DNA from: Lawsonibacter celer
GTDB taxonomy: Bacteria; Bacillota; Clostridia; Oscillospirales; Oscillospiraceae
Length of the DNA stretch: 64,000 bases
Assembly: GCF_014281125.1 (NCBI RefSeq)
Contig: NZ_JACOEA010000001.1
Span: 124,001-188,000, forward strand
Direction of reading: 5' to 3'
Under the pieces are notes generated by a model, which saw only the letters and a list, made by a program, of their open reading frames with translations, ran no database searches and had not been told where the DNA came from. This document shows, piece by piece, positions 32,745 to 42,052 of this stretch (its first letter is position 1; every line of letters starts with the position of its first letter). The position numbers and the translations under genes were made by a program.

Positions 32745-33574
32745 AATACCATATTAGAGGCGGTGTCGGTATTTTTACCGGCCACGGAAAGGAGGGGAAG
32801 GCGTGACAGTATTGAATGAGCCCCGCTTTTCGAACATTTTTGTTGAAAAGCGGGGTTTGTCATGTCCTGAGATCCTTGTAACTACAGGGGATCTCTATTT
32901 TTTTGTTTGAGAGCAACCAAACAGAGAAAAGTCCCTAAAGCGACCAGCTGAACATTTTCAAAAAGCCTCTATGAGAACACCGCTTTTTCATATCCTGCTA
33001 GACGGAATGTATAGCGCATTATTTTGCATCTTCTGCTGGATGTAATATAATGCACCTGCCAGTACGGGCGGTCAGATCAGACTTCGTTTGGCTCTTGATT
33101 AAAAAGCGAGCGGCATCGTACCTGCAGGTATGGATGCATATTTTCCGGGAGAAGCACCATCAGCCCCTCGTCACCCTGACACTGTGGCACACGGACACGA
33201 CGGCACAATGACTGCGCTCGTAGTCAATGTGTAAGTGTGTTTCTCTGTGGCTGTGTCAGGCGGTTAGGCGTTGGGCCAAAGAGAACATACTGTTTGAGAA
33301 GTTGGATTTGTGCTGGTGTCAATATTAGGATATAAGGCTGTAATATTGTCGATGTTATTGACGGATGAGAAGTCCCCTCATTTTTGGGGACAATAATAAC
33401 AAGAAGGTAGATTCCGTAAAAAAAGCGGACAAGCCGAGTGCTGTCATTAACATCAATGTCTACGGTGATAATAAACAAGGTTTCCATAGCTTTGGCAGAT
33501 AGGCGGCGCATCGAAATGCGCACTTCTTTCGAAACCTGAAACGGGCGCGTCTTTTTCGGCAGCCAAACACAGAT
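32745..33574. other. A/T-rich non-coding relic region
   Basis: About 830 bases after the orphan promoter. Contains a hairpin CCCCGCTTTTC / GAAAAGCGGGG (32828-32863) and a GGATC-type hairpin followed by TATTTTTTT (about 32870-32901), which would stop transcription from the promoter at once. A 35-codon frame with GTG at about 32803 crosses the first hairpin and is not called. The only other coding hint is a 45-aa frame at 33365. Confidence 0.5.
33365..33502 (+). CDS. Possible small protein or gene tail, 45 aa
   Basis: Frame from ATG 33365 to TAG 33502. It contains FGDNNNKKVDSVKKADK and VININVYGDNKQGFHSFGR, a beta-like INVYGDN pattern that looks like real protein sequence rather than noise. No ribosome site precedes the ATG, so it may be the C-terminus of a gene whose start was deleted. 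Family not recognised. Confidence 0.35.
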   Translation: MRSPLIFGDNNNKKVDSVKKADKPSAVININVYGDNKQGFHSFGR

Positions 33575-33611
33575 CGGAGCAAGCTCTGTATCGCTTGCTC
33601 CGACCTTTTTC
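33575..33611 (+). terminator. Terminator in the relic region
   Basis: CGGAGCAAGC (33575-33584) / GCTTGCTCCG (33593-33602) and then ACCTTTTT. Confidence 0.8.
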
Positions 33612-33647
33612 AAAGGGCAGCGCGCGCCGGCCCTGTGGGCCGATTGG

Positions 33648-33684
33648 TCAAAAAAGACACGATATCTGTCGTGTCTTTTTTTGT
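33648..33684. terminator. Bidirectional terminator before the antiporter gene
   Basis: AAAAAAGACACGA and TCGTGTCTTTTTTT around loop TATCTG. Confidence 0.88.
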
Positions 33685-33717
33685 GTCGTCCGGTGGGGAT
33701 TGTTTACAAATTATTGA

Positions 33718-33770
33718 TAGACAATATCGTCTAAATGTTGTACCATTCTAAAATAGACGATATCGTCTAT
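33718..33770. promoter_or_regulatory. Two-site TetR operator upstream of the antiporter operon
   Basis: ATAGACGATATCGTCTAT (33753-33770) is a perfect 18-bp palindrome; TAGACAATATCGTCTA (33718-33733) is a copy with one mismatch. Both lie within 75 bases of the antiporter ATG. The operon encodes a TetR-family regulator, so autoregulation is the simplest reading. TetR-type operators of this size are common. Confidence 0.75.
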
Positions 33771-33791
33771 AATTGAAAGAAGGAACTGTGT

Positions 33792-35033
33792 ATGGATGTC
33801 TTGATGGGAATTATACGGCTGCTGGTCACAATTATGATTGCGTTTTTGGCTGGAAAGCTTGTTTCCAGGCTGAGGCTGCCCGCCATATTGGGCTGGCTGA
33901 TAACCGGAATGGTGATGGGGCCCTATGCGGTGAATCTGCTGAGTAATGCAGTTTTAAACGCATCCTGGTTTGTGGTGACGGAAAAACTGCTGGAATGCAC
34001 GGTGGGACTGATGATCGGAACAGAGCTGATCTGGCGGCAGATGAAAAAGGCGGGAAAACAGATCCTGGTCACAACGGTGACAGAATCCTTAGGGACCTTC
34101 CTGGTGGTCAGCCTGGTCTTTGGGATTCTCTTCCGGGTGAGCGGCATTCCGATTTATCTGGCCTTTGTATTCGGAGGGATTGCCCTGGCCACGGCCCCGG
34201 CGCCCTCGCTGTCCATTGTCAACGAGATGAAGACCTCCGGGCCGGTGACAAGAACCCTGATTCCCATGGCGGCTTTGGACGATCTGGTGGGGGCGCTGGT
34301 ATTCTTCCTGGTGATCGCGCTGGTGTCGGCAAACCTATCTGCCCAGGACATTTCCGTTGCGGCCGTCCTGCTTCTGGTCTTTCTTCCGGTTCTGCTGGGG
34401 ATTGTCACCGGTGCGCTGGCCGGCCTGATAATGCGCCATACGCATACTGCGCGGAGCACGCTGGCTGCCATGCTCCTGATGCTGCTGGCATCGGCGGGGC
34501 TGGGCTTTTTCATCAACAGCCTACTGCCCACTCCGGTGCTGAATTTTATGCTGATTGGTATGGCATTCTCCACGGTGTTTGCCAACATGATTACGCAGGA
34601 GCAGCTGGATCAGATGATGCGGGTAATGAATCCTGTGATCGGTTTTGCCCTGATTGTAGCCATCCTCAATATCGGTGCGCCGCTGGATTATCACCTGATC
34701 TTCGGCGCCGGGGCGTATACGGCGGTCTACATCATTGCCCGGGCGGCGGGGAAATACAGCGGCGCCTACTTTGGGGGCGCAGTCACCCATGCGCCCAGGA
34801 GCGTCAAGCGCTATCTTGGCTTTACCCTGCTGCCCCACTCCGGGGTATCCCTGGTCTTTACCGGCATCGCGGTATCCGTTTTGAGCGGGCCGGCTCCGGA
34901 GTACGCCTCTATTGTTCAAGGCACCATTGCCGCAGCGGCGGTCATCAATGAAATCATAGCGGTTTTTATGGCGAAAAAGGGATTTGAATGGGCCGGAGAG
35001 CTGCATAAAGCAGAGGAGGCGTCGGCGGCATGA
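33792..35033 (+). CDS. Cation:proton antiporter (CPA2/NhaP-KefB-like membrane domain)
   Basis: 413 aa with 11-13 predicted helices. CPA2-type features: LRLPAILGWLITGMVMGPYA in the first helices, the PMAALDDLVGALVFFLVIAL helix with acidic residues expected for ion binding, and GFTLLPHSGVSLVF near the end. There is no C-terminal TrkA-N domain, unlike KefB. Likely exchanges Na+ or K+ for H+. The following tetR starts within the stop codon (ATGA), and the operator pair lies upstream, so expression is probably substrate- or stress-inducible. Confidence 0.88.
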   Translation: MDVLMGIIRLLVTIMIAFLAGKLVSRLRLPAILGWLITGMVMGPYAVNLLSNAVLNASWFVVTEKLLECTVGLMIGTELIWRQMKKAGKQILVTTVTESLGTFLVVSLVFGILFRVSGIPIYLAFVFGGIALATAPAPSLSIVNEMKTSGPVTRTLIPMAALDDLVGALVFFLVIALVSANLSAQDISVAAVLLLVFLPVLLGIVTGALAGLIMRHTHTARSTLAAMLLMLLASAGLGFFINSLLPTPVLNFMLIGMAFSTVFANMITQEQLDQMMRVMNPVIGFALIVAILNIGAPLDYHLIFGAGAYTAVYIIARAAGKYSGAYFGGAVTHAPRSVKRYLGFTLLPHSGVSLVFTGIAVSVLSGPAPEYASIVQGTIAAAAVINEIIAVFMAKKGFEWAGELHKAEEASAA

Positions 35034-35671
35034 GACAGCAGGAGCGGCAGGAGCGAAGCAGACAGCTGATTGCTCAGGCGGCGCTGGAGGAGTTCGGAAG
35101 CGCCGGCTATGACGCGGTTACGATGGATGGAATCTGCGCTGGCCACGGGATATCGAAAGGCATGATGTATCACTACTACGCCAACAAGGACGAACTGTTC
35201 CTCTCCTGCCTGGAGACAATTTTTCAGGCGCTGGGGGCCTATATTGGGCAGGAGACGGAGAACCTGGCCGCATTGCCCGCCTGTGACGCAATCAAGGCGT
35301 TTTTTCTGCTCCGGGAGTCCTTTTTTCAGGAACGGCCCCGGGAGAAACGCATGTTTGAGGACGCCATGCTTCGTGCGCCCAGCCGTTTGTCCGGGCGGAT
35401 TCAGGAGCTGCGGCGGCCGCTCCGGGAAGAAAATGACCGGTTTCTGCAGCAGACGATTGCGCGTATGACACTGCGCAGGACGCTGGACGAGCAAAAGGCG
35501 GCGCGCTATCTAAACAGCGTATATACGGTGTTTTGGACCATTACGGAGCAGTACTGCGCGGAAAGCGGAGCGGACGACCTGCACTCCATGCTGACGTCGG
35601 CGGAGGAGATCCTGGATATGGTGGCGTTTGGAATGGTTCAGCAGAGTGATTCGGAGAGCTCTGTGCCCTAA
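35030..35671 (+). CDS. TetR/AcrR-family regulator of the antiporter operon
   Basis: 213 aa. N-terminal helix-turn-helix: LIAQAALEEFGSAGYDAVTM, GICAGHGISKGMMYHYYANK, DELF. The ligand domain is helical and not informative. It overlaps the antiporter stop by 4 bases. It probably binds the palindromes at 33718-33770 and controls its own operon; the ligand is unknown. Confidence 0.92.
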   Translation: MRQQERQERSRQLIAQAALEEFGSAGYDAVTMDGICAGHGISKGMMYHYYANKDELFLSCLETIFQALGAYIGQETENLAALPACDAIKAFFLLRESFFQERPREKRMFEDAMLRAPSRLSGRIQELRRPLREENDRFLQQTIARMTLRRTLDEQKAARYLNSVYTVFWTITEQYCAESGADDLHSMLTSAEEILDMVAFGMVQQSDSESSVP

Positions 35672-35702
35672 GGCGGCACAGAACTCTCCGCGCGCTCTTT
35701 TT
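35652..35702 (+). terminator. Terminator after tetR
   Basis: CGGAGAGCTCTGTGCC (35652-35667) pairs with GGCACAGAACTCTCCG (35674-35689), one mismatch; CTCTTTTTC follows. The tetR stop codon is inside the loop. Confidence 0.85.
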
Positions 35703-35851
35703 CGCGCAGGTTTGCTTTTCTGAAAAAATTTAAGATAGCCCTTGCAATTTGGAAAGGGATGCTCTACAATAAAACGCGACAATTTAATAATGGGAGAAGA
35801 AGTTATTTTGTTGTAACGCTGTTTTACAAAACAGCGGAAGGAGAATCGGCA

Positions 35852-37402
35852 ATGAAAAAACGGATTCTTGCAGTTTTCCTGGCGGTGGCCGCTCTGACGG
35901 GTTCACTCAGCGCGTGCAGCGGAGGAACCACGACACAGACCCCCACCCCCAGCGACGAAACTACACCTTCTTCCGGGGCGGACCACGGCAATGAGATCAC
36001 CGTGGGGATCGCCCAGGACCTGGACGATAGTCTTGACCCGTATCAAATGACGGCCGCAGGAACTAGAGAGGTCATGTTTAACGTCTTTGAGGGGCTGGTA
36101 AAGCCCGACTCGGACGGAAACTATGTCGACGCAGTGGCTTCGGAACACAGTGTTTCGGAGGACGGGCTGACCTATACCTTCACGCTGCGTGAGGGTGTGG
36201 TCTTTCACAATGGCGCCCCCTGCACTGCAGACGACGTACTCTACTCCTTTGAAACCTGCGCCGCTACCTCGGTGACTTCCGCCGTGGTAGAGGCGCTTTC
36301 TGCTGTCACGGATACGAGTGTGGACGGAAACCAGATCGCAATGACCCTGGCGGCCCCCAACCCGGATTTTCTCAGCTATGTGGCCAGCGTCTACATTGTT
36401 CCCAAGGACTATGCGGACCAGGCCACCCAGCCCGTAGGAACCGGCCCCTTCCGGTATGTCTCCCGCAGCGTCCAGGAGAATGTAATTCTGGAGCGTAACA
36501 CAGACTACTACGGCAAGGGCGCCAGCCTGGACAGGGTGACCTACAAGATCTATGAGGACAACACCGCGCTCTTTACCGCGCTGGACAGCGGCTCTCTGGA
36601 TCTGGTGGCCCACCTGTCCGTGGACCAGGTGAACAACCTGTCCAACGGCTACACCGTGCTGGAGGGGACCATGAACCTGGTGCAGGCCATCTACCTGAAC
36701 AACGCCGTGGCCCCCTTTGACAACGAGAAGGTGCGTCAGGCCCTGTGCTACGCGGTGGATGTGGATGCTATGCTGGAGCTGACGGCCGAGGGGCACGGCA
36801 CCAAGGTGGGCTCCTCCATGTACCCGGCCTTCACCAAGTACTTTGACCCCAGCCTGGCCGATGCCTATCCCCATGACGTGGAGAAGGCCAAGGCCCTGCT
36901 GGCCGAGGCGGGCTATCCGGACGGGTTTACCTTCACCATCAAGGTGCCCAGCAACTACGGCCCCCATGTGGCCACCGCGGTAGTGCTGGTGGAGCAGCTG
37001 GCCCAGGCGGGGGTGACCGCCCAGATCCAGCAGGTGGATTGGAACACCTGGCTGACCGACGTGTACACCAACCGGGACTTTGAGGCCACAGTGGTTGGCT
37101 TTGACTCCAGCACGCTGAATGCCAGCGGCATGCTGGCCCGCTGGGTGAGCGACAACGACAAGAACATGATCAACTATAACAACCCCGAGTACGATCAGGT
37201 TTTTGCCCAGGCGCAGAGCACGGTGGACGACGGGGAGCAGACGGCTCTCTACAAGCAGTGCCTGAGCATCCTCAGCCAGACCGCCGCCAACGTCTATCTC
37301 CAGGCCCAGGCCGACTTTGTGGCCATCAATCCCAAACTGGAGGGCTTCACCTTCTACCCCCTTTACGTCATTGACATGTCCAAACTGTCTTTCAAGGCAT
37401 AA
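35852..37402 (+). CDS. Peptide/nickel ABC transporter substrate-binding lipoprotein
   Basis: 516 aa from ATG 35852 (GGAAGGAG upstream). Lipoprotein signal with lipobox LSAC (Cys near residue 24), a Thr/Ser-rich linker, then the SBP_bac_5 fold: GLTYTFTLREGVVFHNG, PVGTGPFRYVS, YLNNAVAPFDNEKVRQALCYAVD. First gene of a five-gene importer operon. The ligand may be an oligopeptide, nickel chelate or other small amphiphile; the sequence does not decide. Confidence 0.94.
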   Translation: MKKRILAVFLAVAALTGSLSACSGGTTTQTPTPSDETTPSSGADHGNEITVGIAQDLDDSLDPYQMTAAGTREVMFNVFEGLVKPDSDGNYVDAVASEHSVSEDGLTYTFTLREGVVFHNGAPCTADDVLYSFETCAATSVTSAVVEALSAVTDTSVDGNQIAMTLAAPNPDFLSYVASVYIVPKDYADQATQPVGTGPFRYVSRSVQENVILERNTDYYGKGASLDRVTYKIYEDNTALFTALDSGSLDLVAHLSVDQVNNLSNGYTVLEGTMNLVQAIYLNNAVAPFDNEKVRQALCYAVDVDAMLELTAEGHGTKVGSSMYPAFTKYFDPSLADAYPHDVEKAKALLAEAGYPDGFTFTIKVPSNYGPHVATAVVLVEQLAQAGVTAQIQQVDWNTWLTDVYTNRDFEATVVGFDSSTLNASGMLARWVSDNDKNMINYNNPEYDQVFAQAQSTVDDGEQTALYKQCLSILSQTAANVYLQAQADFVAINPKLEGFTFYPLYVIDMSKLSFKA

Positions 37403-37434
37403 GGACACAACCTGAAAGAGAGGAGGCGGGGAGA

Positions 37435-38376
37435 ATGAAATATGCCGCGAAAAAAGTTCTTACTCTCATTATTACATTGTTCATTGTTTCGCTCCTCGCC
37501 TTCCTCGCCTTTCAAATTATTCCGGGCGACCCCACCACCAAGCTGCTGGGCACCGAGGCCACTGAGGCGGCCAAGGAGGCCCTGCGGGCCGAGCTGGGCC
37601 TGGACCGGCCCGTACTGGTGCGCTACTGGGACTGGCTGACCGGTTTTTTAACCGGCGACATGGGCACCAGCTACAGTTATCATATGCCGGTGTCCGATAT
37701 GATCGGGCAGAAGCTGCCCATCACCGCCCTTCTGACGGTGATTTCCTTCTTTTTTACCGTTGTACTCTCCATCCCGCTGGGCGTGCTGGCGGGCAGCGTC
37801 CGCAGCCGGGCGCTGGACAGCTTCTTTACCGCCCTGGACCAGGTGGTGATGAGCATCCCCGCCTTCTTTATCGGCATTCTTGCCTGCTATATCTTCGGCA
37901 TTGTGCTGCGGGTTTTCTCGCCGGGGGACTTTGTGTCCTATACCGAGGACTGGGGCCGGTGCATTTCCTATCTGATCCTGCCAGCCCTGTCCATCGCCAT
38001 CCCGCGCATCGCCATGACGGTGAAAATGCTGCGGGGGGCAATTCTCAACGAGCAGGGGCAGGACTACGTGCGCACTGCCCGGAGCCGGGGCAACAGCCGC
38101 CGGGCGATCCTCTCCCGGCATGTGCTGAAAAACGCGCTGATTCCGGTGATTACCTTCCTGGCGGTGTCCGCTGCCGAGATCATGACGGGCACCATCATCA
38201 TCGAACAGGTCTTTACCATTCCGGGGATCGGCCGGCTGTTGCTGGCCAGCATCTCCAACCGGGACTTCCCGGTGGTGCAGGCCATTGTGGTCATTCTGGC
38301 GGCGTGGATCGTGATCGTCAACTTTGCGGCCGACCTGCTCTATCAGCTGGCAGACCCCCGTATCCGGCTGAGATAG
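37435..38376 (+). CDS. Dipeptide/oligopeptide ABC permease (DppB/OppB-type)
   Basis: 313 aa, six helices. N-terminal TM followed by a long outer loop (FQIIPGDPTTKLLG, LGLDRPVLVRYWDWL) and the EAA-type coupling loop (GQDYVRTARSRGNSRRAILSRHVLKNALIP) that meets the ATPases. AGGAGG precedes its ATG. Second gene of the importer operon. Confidence 0.94.
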   Translation: MKYAAKKVLTLIITLFIVSLLAFLAFQIIPGDPTTKLLGTEATEAAKEALRAELGLDRPVLVRYWDWLTGFLTGDMGTSYSYHMPVSDMIGQKLPITALLTVISFFFTVVLSIPLGVLAGSVRSRALDSFFTALDQVVMSIPAFFIGILACYIFGIVLRVFSPGDFVSYTEDWGRCISYLILPALSIAIPRIAMTVKMLRGAILNEQGQDYVRTARSRGNSRRAILSRHVLKNALIPVITFLAVSAAEIMTGTIIIEQVFTIPGIGRLLLASISNRDFPVVQAIVVILAAWIVIVNFAADLLYQLADPRIRLR

Positions 38377-38389
38377 GGGGCCTTTGAAT

Positions 38390-39196
38390 ATGAAAAAAAC
38401 AAGGAATTCCTTTCTCTATATCGGCGGCTTCCTCAGCGCCGCCATGGTGCTGCTGATTCTGGTGGGCTATTTCTGGACCCCGTACAGCCCCACGGCCATG
38501 GATCCGGCGGCCAAGTTCGCGCCGCCCTCTCCGGCGCATCTGCTGGGGGGCGACAACTACGGCCGGGATATTTTCAGCCGGGTGCTCCAGGGGGCGGGCA
38601 CCTCCTTCTTCATCGCCGTGTGCGTGGTGGCCATTGGGTGTGTGTTCGGCATTCTCATCGGCAGCCTGTGCGGCTATTACGGCGGCGTCCCCGATCTGAT
38701 CCTCACCCGGGTGTGCGACGCCATCACGGCCTTTCCCGCCATTCTGCTGGCGCTGGTGATTATCAGCGTGGTGGGCAGCGGAACCCATAATATCATCCTG
38801 GCCCTGGGCATCCTGTTCATCCCCAGCTTCGCGCGCATTGTGCGGGGGGAGTTCGCCCGGTGCCGGGAGCTGAATTATATCAAGAGCGCCAAGCTCATGG
38901 GAGCGGGGGACGCGAGTATTCTCTTCCGCCATATCCTGCCCAACACGCTGCCGGTGCTTCTGCCAGCCATTACCATCGGATTCAACAACGCCATTCTCAG
39001 CGAGGCCAGCATGAGCTTTCTGGGCATTGGCATACAGCCCCCCTTTGCCAGCCTGGGCTCCATGCTCAACGAGAGTCAGACCTATCTCCAGTCCGCGCCC
39101 TGGTACGCCTTGGGCACCGGCGGGGCCATTGTGCTGCTGATTCTGGGCTTCAGCTTGCTCAGCGAGGGCCTGCAGCAGCGGCGCCGCCGCGTGTAA
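38390..39196 (+). CDS. Dipeptide/oligopeptide ABC permease (DppC/OppC-type)
   Basis: 268 aa from ATG 38390; an upstream TTG at 38384 would add two residues. Contains the DppC lead (HLLGGDNYGRDIFSRVLQGA), six helices and an EAA loop (YIKSAKLMGAGDASILFRHILPN). Pairs with the DppB-type permease just upstream. Confidence 0.93.
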   Translation: MKKTRNSFLYIGGFLSAAMVLLILVGYFWTPYSPTAMDPAAKFAPPSPAHLLGGDNYGRDIFSRVLQGAGTSFFIAVCVVAIGCVFGILIGSLCGYYGGVPDLILTRVCDAITAFPAILLALVIISVVGSGTHNIILALGILFIPSFARIVRGEFARCRELNYIKSAKLMGAGDASILFRHILPNTLPVLLPAITIGFNNAILSEASMSFLGIGIQPPFASLGSMLNESQTYLQSAPWYALGTGGAIVLLILGFSLLSEGLQQRRRRV

Positions 39197-39214
39197 AAAA
39201 GGGGGGAAAAGAGC

Positions 39215-40015
39215 ATGGCGGCTTTATTAGAGGTGTCGGACCTGCGGGTCCATTTTCACAGCGCGTCTCCCGAGCGCTGGGCGGTGGACGGGGTGTCCTT
39301 CTCCATGGAGGAGGGGGAAATCCTGGGCCTGGTGGGGGAGAGCGGCAGCGGGAAGACCGTCACGGCCATGAGTGTCAGCGGCCTGCTGCCCCGGGACCAG
39401 GCCCAGGTGGACGGCAGCATCACCCTGGGGGGGCGGGAGCTGCTCCAGTGTTCGGAGGCGGAACTGCGCTCCATTCAGGGCAGCGACCTGTCTGTGATCT
39501 TCCAGGAGCCCATGACCAGCCTGAACCCGGTGCTGCGCATCGGCCCCCAGGTGGAGGAAAGCCTGCGGGTCCACCAAAAGCTCTCCCGCGAGGAGCGACG
39601 GCGGCGCGCCCTGGAGGCCATGGCCCAGGCCGACCTGCCAGACCCGGAGGCCCTGTGCCGCAAGTATCCCCACGAGCTCTCCGGCGGCATGCTGCAGCGG
39701 GTAATGATCGCCGCAGCTATTGTGAGCAGGCCCAGGCTGCTGCTGGCAGACGAGCCCACCACCGCCCTGGACGTGACGATCCAGGCCCAGATCCTGGAGC
39801 TGCTCCGGCGGCTCAACCGGGAAAATCACATGGGCATTCTCTTCATCAGCCATAACCTGAACGTGGTACGCAAGCTGTGCGCCCGGGTGGCTGTGATGCA
39901 GGGGGGACGCATTGTCGAGGCCGGGCCGGTGGAGGAGATTTTCCGCAGCCCCAGGCACGCATATACCAAGCGGCTCATTGCCGCCATTCCTTCACGGGAA
40001 AGAAAGCTCACCTGA
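39215..40015 (+). CDS. ABC transporter ATP-binding protein (DppD/OppD-type)
   Basis: 266 aa. Walker [15 protein letters not shown]-loop [10 protein letters not shown], signature [12 protein letters not shown], Walker [15 protein letters not shown], switch His in FISHNLNVV. It lacks the long C-terminal oligopeptide-transporter extension with Cys cluster of many OppD proteins, being shorter than usual (about 330). The next ATPase gene follows after 16 bases. Confidence 0.94.
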   Translation: MAALLEVSDLRVHFHSASPERWAVDGVSFSMEEGEILGLVGESGSGKTVTAMSVSGLLPRDQAQVDGSITLGGRELLQCSEAELRSIQGSDLSVIFQEPMTSLNPVLRIGPQVEESLRVHQKLSREERRRRALEAMAQADLPDPEALCRKYPHELSGGMLQRVMIAAAIVSRPRLLLADEPTTALDVTIQAQILELLRRLNRENHMGILFISHNLNVVRKLCARVAVMQGGRIVEAGPVEEIFRSPRHAYTKRLIAAIPSRERKLT

Positions 40016-40031
40016 AAGGAGGACGACCGAC

Positions 40032-40769
40032 GTGGCAGAACCGGTGCTGGAGGTGCGCCATCTCAACAGCTATTACCGGGTGGATCGCTCCCCCTTCCGC
40101 AGCCGGGAGGCGCGCCGGCAGGTGCTCCATGACGTGAGCTTTACCATTGAACGGGGGGAGATTGTGGGCCTGGTGGGGGAGAGCGGCTGCGGCAAAACCA
40201 CCCTGTCCCGCACCATCCTGGGCATGCTCCCCGGCTATGACGGGGAGATCGTCCACCACTCAAGCCGGCCTCAGATGGTTTTTCAGGACCCCTTCAGCAG
40301 CCTGAACCCAGCCCGCACTGTGGGCTGGATCCTGGAGGAGCCCCTCCGGGCCGCCGGAGGGATGACCGCGCCGGAGCGGAAGGCGGCGGTGCTGGCCATG
40401 CTGGAGCAAATCGGCCTGGGGGAGGAATTTGCCTCCCGGAAGCCCTGGGAGCTCTCCGGCGGCCAGCGGCAGCGGGTGTCCATCGCTGCCGCCGTCATCA
40501 CCCACCCCCGGCTCATCATCGCAGACGAGCCGGTGAGCGCCCTGGACGTGACCATTCAGGCCCAGATCCTCCAGCTGCTGGTGGATCTGAAGAAGCAGTA
40601 CGACCTGAGCTATCTGTTCATCAGCCACGATCTGAACGTGGTCTATCAGATCTGCAGCCGTGTGCTGGTGATGAAGGACGGGCGCATTGTGGAGGAGAAC
40701 ACGGTGGACGAGCTCTTCGACCACCCCCGGCACCCCTACACCAGGCAGCTGCTGGCCGCGGCGGAGTAA
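40032..40769 (+). CDS. ABC transporter ATP-binding protein (DppF/OppF-type)
   Basis: 245 aa from GTG 40032, chosen because AAGGAGG precedes it and the longer frame overlaps dppD. Walker [15 protein letters not shown]-loop [10 protein letters not shown], signature [12 protein letters not shown], Walker [15 protein letters not shown]. Short between Walker A and the Q-loop and without the usual C-terminal extension. Last gene of the importer operon. Confidence 0.93.
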   Translation: MAEPVLEVRHLNSYYRVDRSPFRSREARRQVLHDVSFTIERGEIVGLVGESGCGKTTLSRTILGMLPGYDGEIVHHSSRPQMVFQDPFSSLNPARTVGWILEEPLRAAGGMTAPERKAAVLAMLEQIGLGEEFASRKPWELSGGQRQRVSIAAAVITHPRLIIADEPVSALDVTIQAQILQLLVDLKKQYDLSYLFISHDLNVVYQICSRVLVMKDGRIVEENTVDELFDHPRHPYTRQLLAAAE

Positions 40770-40787
40770 AGCCGAAAAAAACAGCCA

Positions 40788-40821
40788 GAAAGCGCCCGGA
40801 TGCATCCGGGCGCTTTTTTTC
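40788..40821 (+). terminator. Terminator of the ABC importer operon
   Basis: AGCGCCCGGATG / CATCCGGGCGCT is a perfect palindrome (40791-40814) followed by TTTTTT; the AAAAAA upstream lets it serve plsY also. Confidence 0.92.
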
Positions 40822-40845
40822 GACGGGCGCAACAACACCGGCATC

Positions 40846-41448
40846 TCAGGGATGCCGGCGTTGTTTGGAGGGGAAGGCGCAGGGCTCCTCGCCCCGGAAT
40901 ACGCGCCCCAGGCCGCGCCAATGGCGGGAGAGCATCAGCAGGGCGGCGGAGAGGGCCAGCAGTCCGGCCTCCGCGCCGTAGGCGCCAAAGGCCAGAGGGA
41001 CAAAGAGGGCGGGGATGACCGCCGCCCCCAGGGGAAGCCATCCCGTGGCCAGGGTAACCGCCAGCCCGGCCAGACAGGCCAGACCGCCCCACAGCGGGGA
41101 GAACAGGATGAGAAAAGCACAGGTGACTGCCACCCCCTTTCCCCCGCGGAAGGAGCGCCAGAAGGGGAAATTGTGGCCCAGAGCGGCCCCCAGCCCGGCG
41201 TACAGGGTGGACAGGGGGCCGGGGCAGAGCAGATGGGCCAGGGCACAGGACAAAGCGGTTTTGGCAATGTCGCCCAGCAGTACCACCGCGCCCCACCGGA
41301 GGCCCAGCTGGCGGCCGATGTTGGCCATACCGGGATTTCCGGAGCCGATGGCGGCGGCGCTGCCGCCGGTGCGGCGGAGGGCCACCAGCTCGGCCGTGAG
41401 AAAACAGCCGCAGCCATAGCCTAGCAGTAGTGCCGGCAGTTGATACAA
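40846..41448 (-). CDS. plsY: Acyl-phosphate glycerol-3-phosphate acyltransferase
   Basis: 200 aa, TTG start at 41448 with AGGGGGCG upstream. Five or more helices and the PlsY motifs: AIGSGNPGMANIGRQLG (motif 1, with PGMAN where IGATN is common) and GHNFPFWRSFRGGKGVAV (motif 2). It makes lysophosphatidic acid from acyl phosphate at the membrane. It is monocistronic and sits 55 bases from a DUF3783 gene in the same direction. The motif 1 variant is known in some Clostridia-like sequences but reduces confidence slightly. Confidence 0.88.
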   Translation of the reverse strand: MYQLPALLLGYGCGCFLTAELVALRRTGGSAAAIGSGNPGMANIGRQLGLRWGAVVLLGDIAKTALSCALAHLLCPGPLSTLYAGLGAALGHNFPFWRSFRGGKGVAVTCAFLILFSPLWGGLACLAGLAVTLATGWLPLGAAVIPALFVPLAFGAYGAEAGLLALSAALLMLSRHWRGLGRVFRGEEPCAFPSKQRRHP

Positions 41449-41503
41449 GAAAATCGCCCCCTAAAAATTCATTTGGGGCTAACATGCCCGGGCGGGCAGC
41501 GTT

Positions 41504-41899
41504 TTATTCCCCGTCCCGGGCATGCTCCGGCGCGCGGCCCTGCGTCATGGCCTGGTGCTCCCGCAGCAGCTCGTCCCGCAGTTGCACGGAGGTCCACTTC
41601 AAATTGGTGGGCGTGAGCACGGCCTTGAGAGGCACCGGGGGGAGCTTGGCCCGGCGGAAGCCTTGGAGCAGGGCGTCCACCTGCGCCGAGGTAAAGCCCG
41701 CCAGCAGCAGCATCTCCTCGGAGAAGCCGGGATCGCCGTCCTCCGGAGGCGGCGCGCCGCCGGTCAGGTCCTCCAGCGTAAGAGTGTGGGCCTGGGGCGG
41801 CACCAGCTTTGTGCGGATGCCCAGAGGCAGGCACATGCGCCGGAGCCTGGAGCCCCTGGGTGTGTCCAGATTGTAGAGAAAGAGCACGGGAGCGCCCAT
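41504..41899 (-). CDS. DUF3783 domain protein
   Basis: 131 aa from ATG 41899 (start inferred from the typical first residues GAPVLFLYNLD; ATG 41956 is possible). The acidic middle part EEMLLLAGFTSAQVDALLQGF and TPTNLKWTSVQLRDELLREH match my memory of the family. Function unknown; often a single gene in Clostridia. Confidence 0.75.
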   Translation of the reverse strand: MGAPVLFLYNLDTPRGSRLRRMCLPLGIRTKLVPPQAHTLTLEDLTGGAPPPEDGDPGFSEEMLLLAGFTSAQVDALLQGFRRAKLPPVPLKAVLTPTNLKWTSVQLRDELLREHQAMTQGRAPEHARDGE

Positions 41900-42052
41900 A
41901 GCAAACACCGCTTTCTGTAGGAAGAGATACCTTGATTGTAGAAGAAATGTGTCCATCTGTCAACCGGTTGCCTTTCTGGAAGAGATAGACTAAAATAGGC
42001 TTATAGCAAAATGGGAAAACGGGTACAATGAGCCCGACGGGAGGGATCACCC

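Noticed and set aside
32803..32910. 35-codon frame from GTG behind AAGGAGGGG
   Set aside because: The start site is good, but the frame is mainly made of two hairpins; more likely a leader or terminator region than a protein.
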